From Pholiota molesta (taxonomy: Eukaryota > Basidiomycota > Agaricomycetes > Agaricales > Strophariaceae): a DNA stretch of 64,000 nt. The stretch is from the NCBI GenBank assembly GCA_014925825.1, contig JACGCK010000012.1:248001-312000 (forward strand). Reading direction: 5' to 3'. The translations under genes were made by a program, and so were the position numbers. The notes under the pieces are model-generated. The model saw only the letters and a program-made list of their open reading frames with translations, did no database searches and was not told the origin of the DNA. Shown in pieces: positions 1 to 14,300 of this stretch. Numbering within the stretch: the first letter of the stretch is position 1; each line of letters starts with the position of its first letter.

Positions 1-270
1 CATCAGCAGCTCTCACGGAACAGACCGTATTCTCCTGCTCTTATACTTCATCTATATGATATATCTTGAGGATACTCTTCCAAATGTCGGCGAAGATGAT
101 AGAAGAAGGAATTTAGCACAACGAAGGTGGAGGGAGGAATCAAAACGTGCAAGCCAATGATGAGCCACACGACCAGTTCATGCAATCTGATAAGATCTTT
201 ATTACATAAGCCAATACGCGCCAACTTTCAGACTTTTTTGTGGTCAACTTCAAGTTGTTTAGAAATTAAC

Positions 271-1142
271 ATGTTTCGCCTTGTCCGTTCTCCCCGTAGC
301 CTGTCTTGTTTCCCCCGCCCGGTCGCAAGGAGCCTCGTCTCTTCTGCTCTACTCTCGCGGGCGTGGCAGAATGAATCCATTGCTGAACTACGAAACGAGG
401 CCAAACTCCGTGGACTTTCTGCGTATGTCTTCGACCCAACGTTATGTCTTGATAGCGTACTAACCCCCCAAAAGGAAGGGAAGCAAAACGGCATTGGCTT
501 CCAGAATAGAAGAACACGAAAACTCCCTTTTCCAAAATTCTAATGTGTCTAGCAGTCGACAGTCGTCTTCAGTCAGCTCACCATCTCCTTCATCGAATTC
601 GACAGATGCAACGAACACAACGGAAGCACCAGGGAATCCCGAACCTCCTGCGGTGCCTCCAGTAAACTTTGTACTAGACACCAAAATCCCTGACTTGTCT
701 GCTCGGGAACCGCTACCTCAAGTTCAAGTGGTAGGTCCTTATCCCATGTCATTCATTCACTCGCCTCCATTTGCGCGTCCTTTCGCGCGTTTTTCTTATA
801 AATATCTACGTGATCCATTGATATACTCACGACTTTCACTTACAGCCTTTTGTCCCTGATTACTGGAATTCTTCGGAACAGGCTCAGCCCGTAGCTGAGG
901 AGGAGGTCAATCCAAAAATTGTCGTAGTGGCAGGAGCCGAAACACATCATGGAGGCGGTCCTTTTCACAACTTTTTGGAACCTAGTGCTCCGCATGATAA
1001 ACCTGATGTCAAGGATAGTCCTAAATCTTCATACTCAGGCAGTTTCTTGGATGATATCGCGGAAGACTTGGGTCTCCCTCCCGTCCAGGAAATCAAGAAG
1101 GGGTTGTCATCATTCGTCAAGTCTTTGAAACCAGAGTTCTAA
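271..1142 (+). CDS. Predicted mitochondrial protein with SAP-like motif
   Basis: Three exons, about 271-422, 505-730 and 846-1142, join in frame into a protein of about 224 aa. The ATG at 271 opens an Arg/Ser-rich, acid-free N-terminus (MFRLVRSPRSLSC) typical of a mitochondrial targeting sequence. Residues about 37-60, split by intron 1, read as a helix-turn-helix SAP/LEM-like motif (ELRNEAKLRGLS then RIEEHE). A Ser/Thr/Pro-rich linker and a conserved-looking C-terminus follow. The yeast mitochondrial SAP protein AIM34 is a possible relative, but that is inference. It lies about 330 bp upstream of TRM1 on the same strand. The gene structure is well supported; the function is unknown. Confidence 0.7.
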
Positions 1143-1476
1143 CTAGCTCCTCTGCTGTCATTTCACATTCCTAGATTACAACTATCTTTTATCCGTAGAT
1201 AATAGCTTAAACCTTAGAGTTCCGTAGAGGTTGGGTAGATTTATTTTTGAACGCCCGATGAGGAAGCGTGAGAGCATGAGCGCCATGATGCAATTGATTC
1301 GGACTCAATTTATATTTTGACCATCTAACAAATCGTCCAAAAAGGTTGGCTACATCTGAACCAGTGCGAATGAATTTTGACCATGATGATATTCACAGCA
1401 GTCCGGGCTGGCCTCTTTATCTAGACTGTTCTTTCGAACCCAAAAACCATTGATCTCATCCTGGTGCAGATCAAGA

Positions 1477-3774
1477 ATGGCAACCAATGTCGCAGGCATC
1501 GACATTCCCGACGGAATGCGCTTGCACACTGAAAACACATCGCATATTCTGCTCGACGCTAATGAAGCCTTCCTAAATCCCGTTCAAGAGTTCAACCGCG
1601 ACATGAGCATTGCCTGCATTAGAGTTTGGAGCGAGGAGTTGAACAAAGTAAAAGAAGAACGCTGGCGAAAATCGGAGGAGAGGAAGGCCAATCAAAAACG
1701 GGCGCCAAAAAGCGCGAAAAGTGAGTGGTCTAACACTGTCCTTTATAAATCTTGGGCATACTTACCTCATACGTAGCTGACAACTCTGGAACTTTAATGC
1801 TGAACCCATACTAGCTACGGCAGACGTCGATATGCCCGATGCGACCGCCGCTTCTTCTGTTACAGTGCCCAAGCTCAAAGAAGTACGTTTCGAGATTTTT
1901 ATGTGTGTTAACATCCTGACAGTTTTTATAGTATAGGCCGCACAAAGTTACCCTTCTGGAAGCCCTATCTGCAACGGGACTACGGTCAATTCGTTACGCC
2001 AAAGAAATTCCTCTTCTCAAGTGCGCATATGTGTCCTGTTTATTGTCCCTTATGTTCACAACTTTACCAGACGCGTCATAGCGAATGATCTATCGCCGGG
2101 CGCTGTCGAAGCCATGAAAAGAAACATTGCGATAAACGGACTTGCGCCAGATAATTCCCTCGAATCCTCGTCATCTCCAGATCGGCCGATTCCACGAATT
2201 GAAGTCAATGAAGGCGACGCGTGGTATGTATCCTTGGTATCAGATCGTTTGCATCCAGCCAACATTAATACTGCTCCAGCTCCTTGATGTATAGTCACCG
2301 TGAAGAAAAGAAACGCGTAGATGTCGTTGATTTGGACCCATATGGGACGGCAGCGCCATTTATCGATGCTGCTGTGCAATGCGTCTCCGACGGAGGTGAG
2401 TCATTTCTTTGATATCTGTTAGAAGCGTACTGAAGGAGTTTGAAAGGGTTGTTATGCGTTACATGTACCGATCTCTCCGTCCTTGCCACGACAAATTATC
2501 CCGAAAAATGGTGAACCACGCCGCGGTCAATACATGAGATTACGATTGCTAAACTCGTGTTCTAGCTTTTCAAACTATGGTGGGATCCCGGCTAAGGCAG
2601 AATATTGCCACGAAAGTGTAAATACTCATATTTGCTTTGAATATGGGAAACCGTCATTAACTTGCATGAAGGCTCTACGTTTAGTATTGCACACCCTATC
2701 AACTTCAGCATCCAGATATGGCCGCTTCATTGAACCCCTCTTGTCCTTATCGATCGACTTCTACGTTCGAATCTTTATTCGAGTACAAACAGCGCCCATC
2801 GAAGTCAAAAAATCTCTAGTGTATGTCTTGCCTGATTTGAAGAATTTGGACTGCGCACTTATTTGAAAACAGGAAAAATTCGACTTTCTATATCTGCTCA
2901 ACATGTCAATCGCACTATGAACAACCTCTTGGGAGAATGGTGACCAAGACTTCCGAGTCAGGGAATGTGAACTATATTTTCAAAATTAACTCTGGGCCTC
3001 CAGTGTCAGATAAATGCCCGAATGTCAATCCAACATCCATGTGAGTTCTCAGTTTTTATTTCAAACCAAGCCAATTTTCTCCATGTCAAGGTTGCGGCCT
3101 ATGTGGTCAGGCCCTCTACACAACACGGATTTGTTGGCAAGGTTATTAAGCATGTCGAGGAGAATGAAGATCACTATGGTACCTCCCCAGAATGAAAGGA
3201 ATGTTGACCGTGCGAAAGAGTGAGTAATTTGACAAATGCGTTACCTTCCATCACTGACTAGAATTTAGGAGCTCCCAGTGCCATTCTTCTTTACACCGAG
3301 CAAAGTTGCCAGCTTCTTCCACTGCGAAACGCCCTCACTAGACGATGTCGCGTACGTAGGCTGCCTTGTTTTCTTTCCACCCACTCTAATAGCCAAATTG
3401 TAGTCCGCACTCCTCAATGCTGGTCACAAAGTATCACGGTCGCACGCAAGCCCTGGGTCTTTGAAAACGACCGCATCTCATCGACAGCTCCATGACATCT
3501 TTCGCTCCTGGATCAAGCTTCATCCTGTCAAGATGGAGAACATCTCTGAAACATCTCCAGCGCGGCGATTGTTGGCGATTGAAAATCTGTGCGGTTTTTA
3601 TTTTTATCTCATTTTATATATTTTTCTTAACGCTGTCACTTTAGCACCGAAGCCGACTTCAAACGCCATCCGCAAACCATTGGTTCCCTCGAGACTATTC
3701 GTCTGGTGCGATATCAGGAGAATCCCCGGGCTGGGGTCCTGCAAAGAAAGCAAGCTCGACGAAACCTGACTTAA
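1477..3774 (+). CDS. TRM1: tRNA (guanine26-N2)-dimethyltransferase Trm1
   Basis: A multi-exon gene whose spliced fragments read as Trm1, the SAM-dependent enzyme that makes N2,N2-dimethylguanosine at position 26 of tRNA in nucleus and mitochondria. Visible features in order are an N-terminal block ([13 protein letters not shown]), the SAM-binding segment ([16 protein letters not shown], then ANDLSP), the catalytic-type motif [29 protein letters not shown], and a C-terminal zinc-ribbon-like region with [10 protein letters not shown] and CP-CQ pairs. Exon 1 runs 1477-1720. Near 3015 the Cys-Pro-Glu-Cys codons are out of frame with the preceding exon by one missing base, most likely an assembly indel. 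It converges on STE11. Confidence 0.92.
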
Positions 3775-4162
3775 AGAGGAAACGAACTTCGGACGACTGG
3801 AGGAACCACCATCCAAGCACTGATCATTCAACATCCATCGGTGACCGCAAATACATCTTATTATTTGTGTTGGGTGCCAGAAACATTGCATATATCGATT
3901 CACAGCCGCTGGAATGAACATAATATATTTTCCATGTGCATATCCATCAGTCAATAGTATTGCTGAGTAGGAAGTCTGAATCTAGAATACAAATGATATA
4001 TATCCGTACTGGAACATGGAACAAAATAATTTAGTCCAAATAGTAAAACAAGAACAGAAGTAGCAGCACTCATGGTATGTATTGTAGTGAAGCGAAAGAG
4101 AAAAGTACTATTCAGAAAACATTTTGATAGTCGTAAGGTATCGGTGATCGGCATCGGTGGCG

Positions 4163-7100
4163 TTACTTGGTTTTAGGGGGAACAACCCATGCGTGTTGCA
4201 GCAGCTCTGCTGCTGAAGGTCGTGCTTCGTGATCAATCTCGAAAGTTCGACGCAAAAAGTCTTGCGCGTCGGCAGAAATATCTGAAGGAATCGTTGGTCG
4301 TGCAGAAGATCCAATCTACAAATTGATAATACATCAGTTCAATCAATGAAAGTCTGATAAAATCAAGGTTAATACCTTGAAGATCGCCTGCATCTGAGTA
4401 GTTGCGCCCAAGGATGTTCACCCGTAAGCATTTCTACGACGAGGCAGCCGACACTCCAGATGTCAGCTTTGCGCGTGTGGCCAGTCTGTTTGACGACTTC
4501 CGGGCCATCCAGAATACGGAGCCTTGCAGCGATGGCCGATTGATGCGGTTGCCCGTTAAGAGTCTACAGAATGAATATATGGTCAACAAACCGTATGTTT
4601 CAATACAGTGGAAACACTTACTATCGTCGACTTTCTTGGAGATACCGAAATCAGAAATCTTGATTCCACCCTTGTTATCGACGAGGATGTTGGCTCCTTT
4701 GATGTCGCGATGGATGATATCGCGCTCATGTAGATAATCCAGGCCCTGCAAGATCTGTCGAACGAAATTCTTGACCAGCGGCTCCTCGAAGGCGCCGTAA
4801 TTGCGTAACAGCGCAGTGACAGATCCTCCCGGCACGTATTCGAGGAAAATGTTCAGATACTCGTCATCAATGGAGGAATCTATGATAGATACGATCAGTC
4901 AGCGGTATGTCGATCAGGCAGCAAGGAAGCGACGAACAAAGATATTGGACGATGTTCTCATGTTGGAGGTTTTTCAGCAATTCGATCTCGCGCTCGAGCG
5001 CACTGAGCATGCTCTTTTTGCGCTCCTGGTTGGGAGCTGAGCCAGTAGGGAGCTCGACTTGTTTGACCGCCATAAGCAGTCCATTGGATGCGTCCATACC
5101 CAGATAAACCTTTCCGAAGGATCCAGCACCGATGAGGGCACCCTTGATCCATTTGTTGGCTATACAAGTTTGTTTGAATCGATGGCTTGAAATTAAGCTC
5201 ATAAAACTTACCAGTCTTGGCGTTGATGACGTTCCGGATGCACCCATCCTCGTCTACATCGAGGCTAAGTTCTTCCTCTTCATGCAGCGTCTCGTCCTCA
5301 TCATCCACATCGTCATCGGAAGTATCCACATCCGAGGTTTCTGCTTCAGCATCGACGTCGCTGTCGCTATCAGCCACGGCCTTCGGGACGATATTCTCAA
5401 TCTCGCTGTCGACCTTGGTCCATCCATCGAGATCCTCCTCGCGGTCCTTGCTCACCCGGTTCTCGACCTCGGCCGTGATCTCATCGACGGTCATCAGGCT
5501 CGCCGTGTCGGACCGGTCGCGCTTGCTGCGCAGCTCGGTCATATAGCTCATGCGCTTCGAGGCGGTCGACAAGGTCCTCGATGACTGGCGGCGCGTGACG
5601 CCTTCAATAGACTCGGTAAGCGACTCTGTCGGGAAGGGAATGGGCGGAAGAAGCTGCGGCGTGCGCTCTTCGTCGAGCGGCAGATCGACGGAGCGGCCGT
5701 CCTCCGTCGAAAGCGACATCCGCGGGAGGTCCTCCGCCGTCTCATACGACCGCGGCTTCTCGGGCACGGGCGGCGGGATGGTCGAGATCGACGAGCGCGG
5801 CGAGTACGACCGCCGGCCGCCCGAGCTCTGGCTGCCGCTGTACCGCGCCATCGGCTGGCTGTACGACGCGACGCTCTCGCGGCGGCGCATCATGCTGTGG
5901 CGCGCGGTGCGCTGCAGCACCTTCTTCTCCGTGTTCGGGAAGAACTCGGTGAGATGGGTCGTGATCAGCTCGCTCGGCGGGCGCTGGCCGAAGAAGCTGC
6001 GCAGCTTCGACGGGCGCTTCGCGTTCTGCTGCGAGGCGGGGCTCAGGCGGCCGTGAACTCGGGGTCCTCGAGCGCGCGCTCGGGGTCGGGCACGCCGAGG
6101 CCGCTGAGGACGCTGATGGAGCTGGCGCGTTTCGTGTTGCGGGAGGTGGTGGTGGAGGCGGGGCTGGTGCTGCGGTCGTCTGCCGTCGTGTTCTTCGGAG
6201 GATCAACCCGTTTTCGCGCGTAGGATGATCAGGGGCATGGCAATCGACAAAAGTTCTGCTTCGGTCAAAGGTTGCGCTGCGAAAGGAGCCGGTGATCAAC
6301 GCATGAAACGAAAGTGAAGAAACAAAGTGTCATACCTGGGCCGTCTTCACCGCCCATATCCATGTAAACACCCCAGCCATCCACCACCAGTCCGCCCTCT
6401 TCTGTCTGCGAAACATCTATGTGCTCATCCTTTGAATTGGACTTGCCAAATTTCTTCAAACCTTTTCGAGCACCTCGACGCCTCCCGTGCACGACGCAAC
6501 ATCAATCGTGGACGAATGGCCATCATCCGGCAGGATAAACTTGACGAGCTTCCTGCGCAGGTCATCAAGGGATATTGAGGATTATTAGACGGGCCCGAGG
6601 TGAACGGCCCGCGGCCAACGGTATAGCCTTGAGTGGAGGCGATGGAGTGGGCGGCGAATGATGCGCTGAGAAGATTCATCAATCGGAGACAGGTTCGTTG
6701 CGAGGGTTGTGTCGGAGGATGCAGACTGCTTGCGCTTGGCGTAGGGGTGCGTGTTGCCTGCCGGCCGCTTGTTGGGCGACGCCCCGTTCGGGGCCCCGGG
6801 ATTGCTGCGCGCATTCGACTGGTTGGACGGGCGGAGGCGGGCAGGAGGGACGGGGGAGATAGACCTGGCAAGCGGCGGTTTGCCTCCTCCTGGATTGCCG
6901 GGCCGAGGATCGGCAGGGAGGTGGTGATTGACCCATTGTTAGTGGAGGGCGTAAGGTGGCCTGATTGAGGCGGCGGAGGCGGCGGTTGGGAGGTGTACGG
7001 CGGCGCTTCTTGCTGCTGGGCGGCGGTCCAGTTGTGGCTGCGTTGGAGCGCGCTGGGTGGGAGTGGGGTTGTCCGCGAGGAGGCGGAGGGAGCGGAGGAA

Positions 7101-7867
7101 GGCCCGGGCGAAGTCCTGGAGTAATGGAGTGGCGCTGCTACTGGGGGTATTTACGGAGGGTGGTGTAGATTGGTAGGAAGAGGCAATGGCCGTATTGGAG
7201 GATTGCTCGTGGCGACACTCCTTGCAGAGTCGGGCTGTTCGCGGATAATGGCCGGAAGATCGCCTCTGTGGGCATTGGCATTGAGCTGCAGAGGTGCAGG
7301 CCGAACGTTTTCGAGGCGGCTTTTGCCTGGCCTTGTTCCTGATGCATCGGCTTTGTCAGATGAGCCTTTCGAGTCGTAATCCACACTGCTGTTGGCTTTG
7401 TGCGTTGGTGCAAGAGCAGAGGGAGCGGGCCCTTTATTGGCCACGCGTTGGCGCAGCAGTTTGACTGCATTCAGGATCCGGAGCCTATCACCAATGCTGA
7501 TGATGCCCATCTCCTTGAGCGTCATCTGGTCTAGTTCGAGCAGAATATCACCTCTGATATCATTGGCCTTGAAGGCATCGCTGTGGCTATTGCACTTGAT
7601 TTCTGTCAACCAGCGCAGAACATCGTCGTCTGTCCAGGTGCGCAGAAAGGCTAAATAGGACATTCCTGCTGGCGGTTCGGCCGGGGTATATTGTTGATAC
7701 TTGACAGGCTGGAGAGTTGAGTCCGCGTCTCGGAGTGAGTGAGATGCATGAAGGACCGAGCTGCCGCTGGGGTTGGTGGACGTGCATGGTAGGCGAGGAG
7801 GGAGATGCTGGCTTGGCCGGTAATTGTCTGCGGTGTAATAGGAGCCATTCGCCAACATCGCCGACAT
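4163..7867 (-). CDS. STE11: MAP kinase kinase kinase, STE11/Byr2 type
   Basis: This is the MAPKKK of the pheromone/filamentation cascade. From N to C: a SAM domain (about residues 70-145, [14 protein letters not shown] to [12 protein letters not shown]), a Pro/Ser-rich linker, a Ras-association-like segment ([13 protein letters not shown] to [13 protein letters not shown]), an acidic Asp/Glu-rich stretch, and a protein kinase domain with [36 protein letters not shown] and ADIWSVGC. The start at 7867 precedes the SAM domain. Apparent -1 frameshifts lie near 4502 (in the APE motif, read as GCC CGG), near 6460 and near 6570, and the 6600-7150 linker also changes frame. These look like lost bases in short runs. 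It is divergent from AGS1 over about 0.5 kb. Confidence 0.92.
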
Positions 7868-8363
7868 GTTGGGAAGTCGAGCGCTATGCGAGGGTGGTGG
7901 ACCGTGGTGATGTAGGACGGAGGAAAAGTCAAAGCAGTGAAACTGATTAGAAAGGCAGATATGGAAACCCTAGCAACGGACAAGGACGGATGGGTCGCGC
8001 AAAAATGACCCGAGTGAAGTTGAGACGCCTCTATGCCCAAGGCCTGCTGGGGACGAGCTGGCTGTTCACAAAGAGCAAAAGGTGTATTCGAGACTACAAC
8101 TATTAGTACAAAGCGACTACAAAAAAAGAGAGCTATTGTCTTCTGTTCGGACGGGCCGAGGAGGCCATGCATGGGAGCCGTGCCTGGGTGGCTGTGCGTA
8201 AACTGTGCAAACAAGGATCGGGCGCTGGCCGTCGTGCAGCTGTCGTCGTACCTACTCTCATATTTTCTCTTATTCTGTCTCGTGCGGCGGTGGTCCGTCA
8301 TACTTTCGACACGCCTTTACTTCCGTCTCCTTCTTTCCTTTCCCTTCCTTCTGGCTCCCAATA
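7868..8363. promoter_or_regulatory. Shared intergenic region of STE11 (-) and AGS1 (+)
   Basis: These 496 bp separate two divergently transcribed start codons. There is no convincing coding signal. A pyrimidine-rich run at about 8250-8360 immediately precedes the AGS1 ATG, as is common in basidiomycete 5' leaders. No clear TATA box was recognised. The region must carry promoter elements for both genes; which sites do so cannot be told from sequence alone. Confidence 0.5.
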
Positions 8364-11300
8364 ATGCGTTTCCTGGCTGCCTTGGGCGCCATCCTCTTCC
8401 TCCCCGCAGCTCTCGCCTCGCCCTACCGCCCCGACCTCACGGACTACAATCTTAATGTCAACCAAAATGCCACAGACCCTACGCAGTACCAGTCTGAACG
8501 CCCGAACACAACCTATACTCCTTCACCCCCAAATTGGCGAGCTCTTCCTACTTACACTATCCTACTAGACAAATTCGCAGACGGTGACCCCAGTAACAAC
8601 GACTTCTTCAAGTCCGTTACGAATATGACATTAGAGAAACTCAGCTCCGGTTTGGCGGTGACCTCAAAGGCTTGGTCGCCAGGTTGGATTACTTGCACGG
8701 AATGGGTATCAGGGTTATCTTCATGTCGGGAACCCCCTTCCTCAACATGCTCTGGCAGGCCGATAGTGCGTTTCTACCTTGTGACACGTTCCTAGTGTTA
8801 ATTATTCTACTCTAGGTTACTCCCCTCTTGACTTCAGCGTTTTAGACCCACACTGGGGCACCATTCAGGATTGGCGGGACACCATAGATGCTATTCATGC
8901 GCGCGGAATGTATTTCATGGCCGATTTCACCGTTGGCACCATGAGCGATCTCCTTGGTTTCGACGGGTATGTTTTGTGATTCCATCTCCTCTAACCAAAT
9001 CCTGATATCAGATTTTCGCAGCTTCCTCAACGAAAGTACACCTTTCAGCCTGAACGAATACAACATCGTTTATAAAAATCCCAATTACCTTCCATGGAAT
9101 TTCACCGAATATCGTGACTTCGAGGTCTGTCGACTTAATTACTTTTCTTGAATTTCATATTAACCTCCCGCGTAGATTGGCAATGTCCGTAATGACTCTT
9201 GTCAGATGCCCATTTTCTGGCAGGACGATGGTACCGTCGTCCAAGTGCAAGCAAATGGCTGCATGGCTTCCGACTTTGACCAATACGGTGACATGGAAGC
9301 TTTCGGTGTGCATCCTGATTGGCAGCGTCAGTTGTCCAAATTCGCATCTGTCCAAGATCGTCTGCGTGAATGGAAACCGAGCGTCATGGACAAAATCAAG
9401 ACGTTCTCCTGTTTGGCTATCAAAGCTCTGGATATCGACGCCATTCGTATCGATAAGGCCACCCAAGTTACTGTCGACGCCCTTGCTACCTGGGCATCCA
9501 GCACCCGTGCCTGCGCAGCAGCCTTAGGCAAGACTAACTTCTTCATCCCTGGCGAAGTCACTGGTGGTGATACCTTCGGCTCGCTTTACATGTATGTGAC
9601 TTCTCGGCTTTTGCTCTGCACTCTTTACTTATTTCTTCCAGCGGTCGAGGTCGTACTCCCACTCAGAAGCCTCCAGGCTTTCTTGCGGCTGCCAATGTTT
9701 CTGCGACCCAGAACGAATATTTCCTGCGTGAAGCTCCCCTCAATGGTCTCGATGGCGTGGCTTTTCATTATTCCATCTATCGTTCTCTCTCCCGTTTCCT
9801 AGGAATGGACGGTAACCTCCAAGTCGCTTTTGATATTGATGTCAACTTCGTGACCGCGTGGAATCAGATGTTTGTCAACAACGACTTTTTGAATCCTTCA
9901 AGTGGCAAAGTCGATCCTAGGCATATGTATGGAAGCAGCAATTTCGACGTGTTCCGTTGGCCAAGTCTAGAGGCTGGCACGCAAAAGAGCGTTCTAGCCA
10001 CATTCATCGGCTCCTTGGTGATGCCAGGTATTCCCTTGGTAAGAATTCACTCTCTATTTGACTGTCGCTTTTGACTAATGTACCCTATGCTTTAGCTGTT
10101 CTATGGAGAGGAGCAAAACTTCTATCTCTACGATAATGGCGCATCCAATTACCTTTATGGGTGAGCCTAAATTTGAAATTATCCGATGACAACCTCTCAA
10201 GTTAGTCTACAGACGCCAAGCAATGATCAGTAATCAGGCCTGGAAGAGACATGGATGTTATGTGCTTGGCTCCGAACAGTATTTCAATATGCCGTTGGGG
10301 AAGTCGCTCATGGGCTGCCATGATGACTGGAACGCACTTGACCATTTCGACCCAACCGCGGACAGCCGTCTTATGTTCTCGCAATTTCATCACTTGCGAC
10401 AAACCTATGGAGCACTCCAGGATGGCTTCAATCTTGTCCAACTTGGTAACTGGACCTATTACATCGAGCGGCCCGGTTCGAATAACACCGCGACGGAGAT
10501 GGGTCTTTGGTCTGTGGCGCGCTCAGCACTTCCGGGTGTTCAGACAGTCGGAGGCAGTTTCAAGGATGTCGTTTGGATGCTGTACACCAACGAGAACACC
10601 ACGCAGACATACACGTTCAACTGTAAGCAGAGCAACTGGATCTCAGCCCCTTACAACTCTGGCATCGTCCTCAAGAATCTCTTCGCTCCATACGAAACCT
10701 ACACATTGCAGGATTCCTTGTCGTCTGCCGCTAACAACAGCAAAGCTCCTTGGATCGGTTGCTTGCCTTCAGTCACCATGGCTCCGTTCAGCTTTAAGGC
10801 ATTTGTGCCTATTGATCAGTGGACTGCTCCGCCGCCGTACATTACCAGATTTGTCCCCGGCCATGATGCACGTATATTGGCCAATCCCAGCGATGTCAAC
10901 GCCACTACCATAGATATCTCATTCGAGTTCAACACCGCTATGAATTGCCAAGGGGTTACCAGTAGCATCTCGTTCAACATGTCTCCTCTGGCAAGGGTGG
11001 TGCACCGACCATTACAAACCCCCATTGTGGTGCAGTACAATCCCAGAACACGTCAACCCTTTCTGGAGTGGCGTCTTCGACTTTCGCATGGTTTGGGACT
11101 CTTACAAATGTCCCGGATGGTGTTCTCACTATCACGGTTAACAACCCGCCCTCGGCTGACGGAACAAATAGCACGAACGTACGTATGATGGCCCCTTCGT
11201 TTCGCTTGAGCACATATCTGACTGAGTATATGCAGACTGTCGACCACTTCCTTCTCCGCAAAGGAGCCGCCAACAATGTCATGGTATTCACTGAAAATGA

Positions 11301-14300
11301 TTACGACACGAATTCTTCGTTCACTCTTACGGGCGACAGTTATACGTTCACACATCGTGCTTATGGCGCTGACATGTTCCGTTATTCGTGGAACTTTGGC
11401 CAGAACTGGACTGATTGGGCAAATTGGGAAGACGTTACTACTATCAACAAGTCGTCTTCCAGGACACTGATCTGTTCTGGGAGGGAAATCATATCCAGGT
11501 TCAATGTAGTATATTTGCAACCCTTAGCAGAGTTGTTTTGTTAACAATTCATTAGATTGGAGTCAAGCAACTTGTCCGCCGCGCATATGATTCATGCAGA
11601 TTATGGTTGGTCCGGAATGCCTCGCCGAGTTCCTCAATTCTTGACTCGTGGCCCTTTCAACAACTGGGGCTTTGATTCTGGTATTAGCAATTTGATGACC
11701 CAGAACTCGGATGGACTTTGGGAACTAGAAATCATGGCAACATGGCCGACATACGTTCAACTGAATGTTTGGGGCTTCGACGACTATTTCTACGGAGACT
11801 CGGATGGCGATGGTGTCCTCGACCGCCTCCCGCCCAACTCGTCGCGCCTAATTATCTGAACATCTCCGCACCGCCAGCGCCCCATCTTTCATGGACCCTT
11901 CTCGTCAACGATTCCACGATGACCTGGTCGCTCCACCCGCGGCCAGGCGGTTGTCGGCATCATCATGTACGCGCTTCTGCTCGCCATTCCCCTTATCACC
12001 GGTACGCTCGCTGTGGTCGTCTTCATGTGGACCTTCTACGGAATCAGGCACAATCAGTACGGTGTCAAGGTCAAGAGCCACACCAACTACTTCCCCATCT
12101 TCGGCAACAAGTCGACCTCGGATCTCAAGGACTCGACGCCCATGTCGGAGAAGCTGTTTGGTCACAAGCATACTGGCGAGATATAGGATGGCCCGAGGAC
12201 AAGAACAAGCGCAGAAAGGTCTCATCGCACGCTCGAGTATGAGATTATCGATTGGAAGCTGAAGGTCAAGATTGGTGGTCTCGGTGTCATGTCGAGTCTG
12301 ATGGGCAAGGCCATGACGGATGTCGACTGATTTGGGTCATTCCTAAAGTCAAGGATCTGGAATATCCAGCCGGCGATCCTGCGGAGCCTATCGAAGTCAT
12401 CATTTTCGGCGAACCGTACCTCATTGAAGTCGAGACCCACGTCTTGGACAACATCACCTATGTCATCCTCGACAGTCCAGTGTTCAGAGCGCAGACGAAA
12501 TCGGATCCTTACCCGGCCCGCATGGATGATTGAGCTCTGCCATTTTCTATTCGACATGGAATCAAGCCATCGCTGCTACTATTCGCCGCTTCCCCACCAT
12601 TGATATCTACCACATCAACGACTACCACGGTTCCTTGGCCCCCATCTACCTGCTGCCCAAAGTCATACCCGTCTGTCTATCACTGCACAACGCTGAGTTC
12701 CAAGGCCTGTGGCCCCTGCGCACCAAGGAGGAGATGAAGGAGGTTTGCTCAGCATTCAACATCAGCAAGGAGCACTGCACGAAATACGTCCAGTTCGGAA
12801 ACACTTCAACTTGTTGCATGCCGCCGCCTCCTTCATCAGCACGCATCAGAAGAGCGTCGGTGTCGCCGGTGTGTCGGACAAGTACGGAAAACGCAGTTGG
12901 GCGCGGTACCCCGCGCTGTGGACGCTGAAGCACGTCGACTCTCTGCCGAATCCCGATCCTAGTGATATCGCGGCGCTGGACGAGACGCCTATGGCGGCGC
13001 GCGACGTGCAGATCGACGAAGAGGCGAAGCGGCGCGTCCGGAACTGAAGAGGCAGGCGCAGGAGTGGGCCGGAATTAGGCAGGATCCTGATTCTGATCTG
13101 TTCGTGTTCGTCGGTCGTTGGTCAAAGCAGAAAGGTGTCGATTTGATTGCGGACGTGATGCCATCTCTGTAAGTGTCTCTTCCGGCTTTTTTCCTGTTGC
13201 GTATCTGACATCCTCGGTCGTCTTTAGATTGGAAAAGAAACCCAGCATTCAGCTCATCGCTGTCGGTCCCGTCATCGATCTGTATGGACGATTCGCCGCA
13301 GAGAAGCTTGCTCGCCTCATGGAACTGTACCCGGACCGCGTCTTCTCCAAGCCCGAGTTCACTGCTCTCCCTCCTTACCTGTTCAGCGGTGCTGATTTCG
13401 CGCTCATCCCCTCTCGTGACGAGCCTTTCGGTCTGGTGGCTGTAGAATTCGGTCGTAAGGGTGCCCTCGGTGTCGGAAGTCGTCTCGGTGGTTTGGGATT
13501 AATGCCCGGTTGGGTATGTTGTTTCCTGTTTATTTTTCTGAACTCTTACTGATTATGCGCATCCATAGTGGTATCCTGTCGAATCAAGCGCTACGAACCA
13601 CATGCTTTCTCAGTTGACTAAGACGATCAAGATGGCTTTGAAATCCACGGAAGAAGAGCGTGCTATTTTGCGTGCAAGGTCTGCGGTCCAACGTTTCCCG
13701 GTGGTGGAATGGCGTCAACGCATGGAGGATTTCCATAAGCGCAGTATTGGCAACAGCCGTAATCTGGCTGGCGCGAATGCATGGAGAGAATCCGACTGCG
13801 ATGGCGGAGGCCTCCGTCCAATGGCTGATACAGACGACTGGAACCCTGTGACGCAAGCACATCCGACTCAACCAGAATGGGATGCCCGCAGCATCAACGA
13901 CCAAGCTCATACCCCCGGTACGCCCGCTCAATGGAGTCAGGAAAATCTCCCATCGGGTGCCAGCGACGGCCGCTTCCAAGAGGATTACTTCGCCCGTAGT
14001 CCTGGTGGTGAAACTCCTGCGCCCAACGCAGCAGGGTATAACTCATTCCTGGAGCGCGCTAACAAGACTATCGCGAAAGACCAACGGAACGTCCCTGATC
14101 CCTTCCTTGATGGTGGTCTGGCCCCAAGTAAACCATTCGGTGCTCACTCTCGCGTCTCTTCCGTTGAATCTATCTCTTCTATCGTCGATGAAAAATCAAA
14201 CTCGCCGCTTAATAAGGCTATTGCTTCAGTATGTGTTCCCTTAGAGATTCGAAGATATATCACTAACTTTTATACTAGTTCACTGACGCGGATGGTGGTG

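Noticed and set aside
5132..5584. + strand open frames over STE11
   Set aside because: Opposite strand of the acidic STE11 linker; Ser-rich or hydrophobic composition comes from the complement of Asp/Glu codons.
11557..13047. AGS1 as a pseudogene or two separate genes (GH13 protein and GT5 protein)
   Set aside because: The -1 and -2 breaks lie inside conserved motifs on both sides and are all explained by lost bases; domain order equals that of an intact alpha-1,3-glucan synthase.
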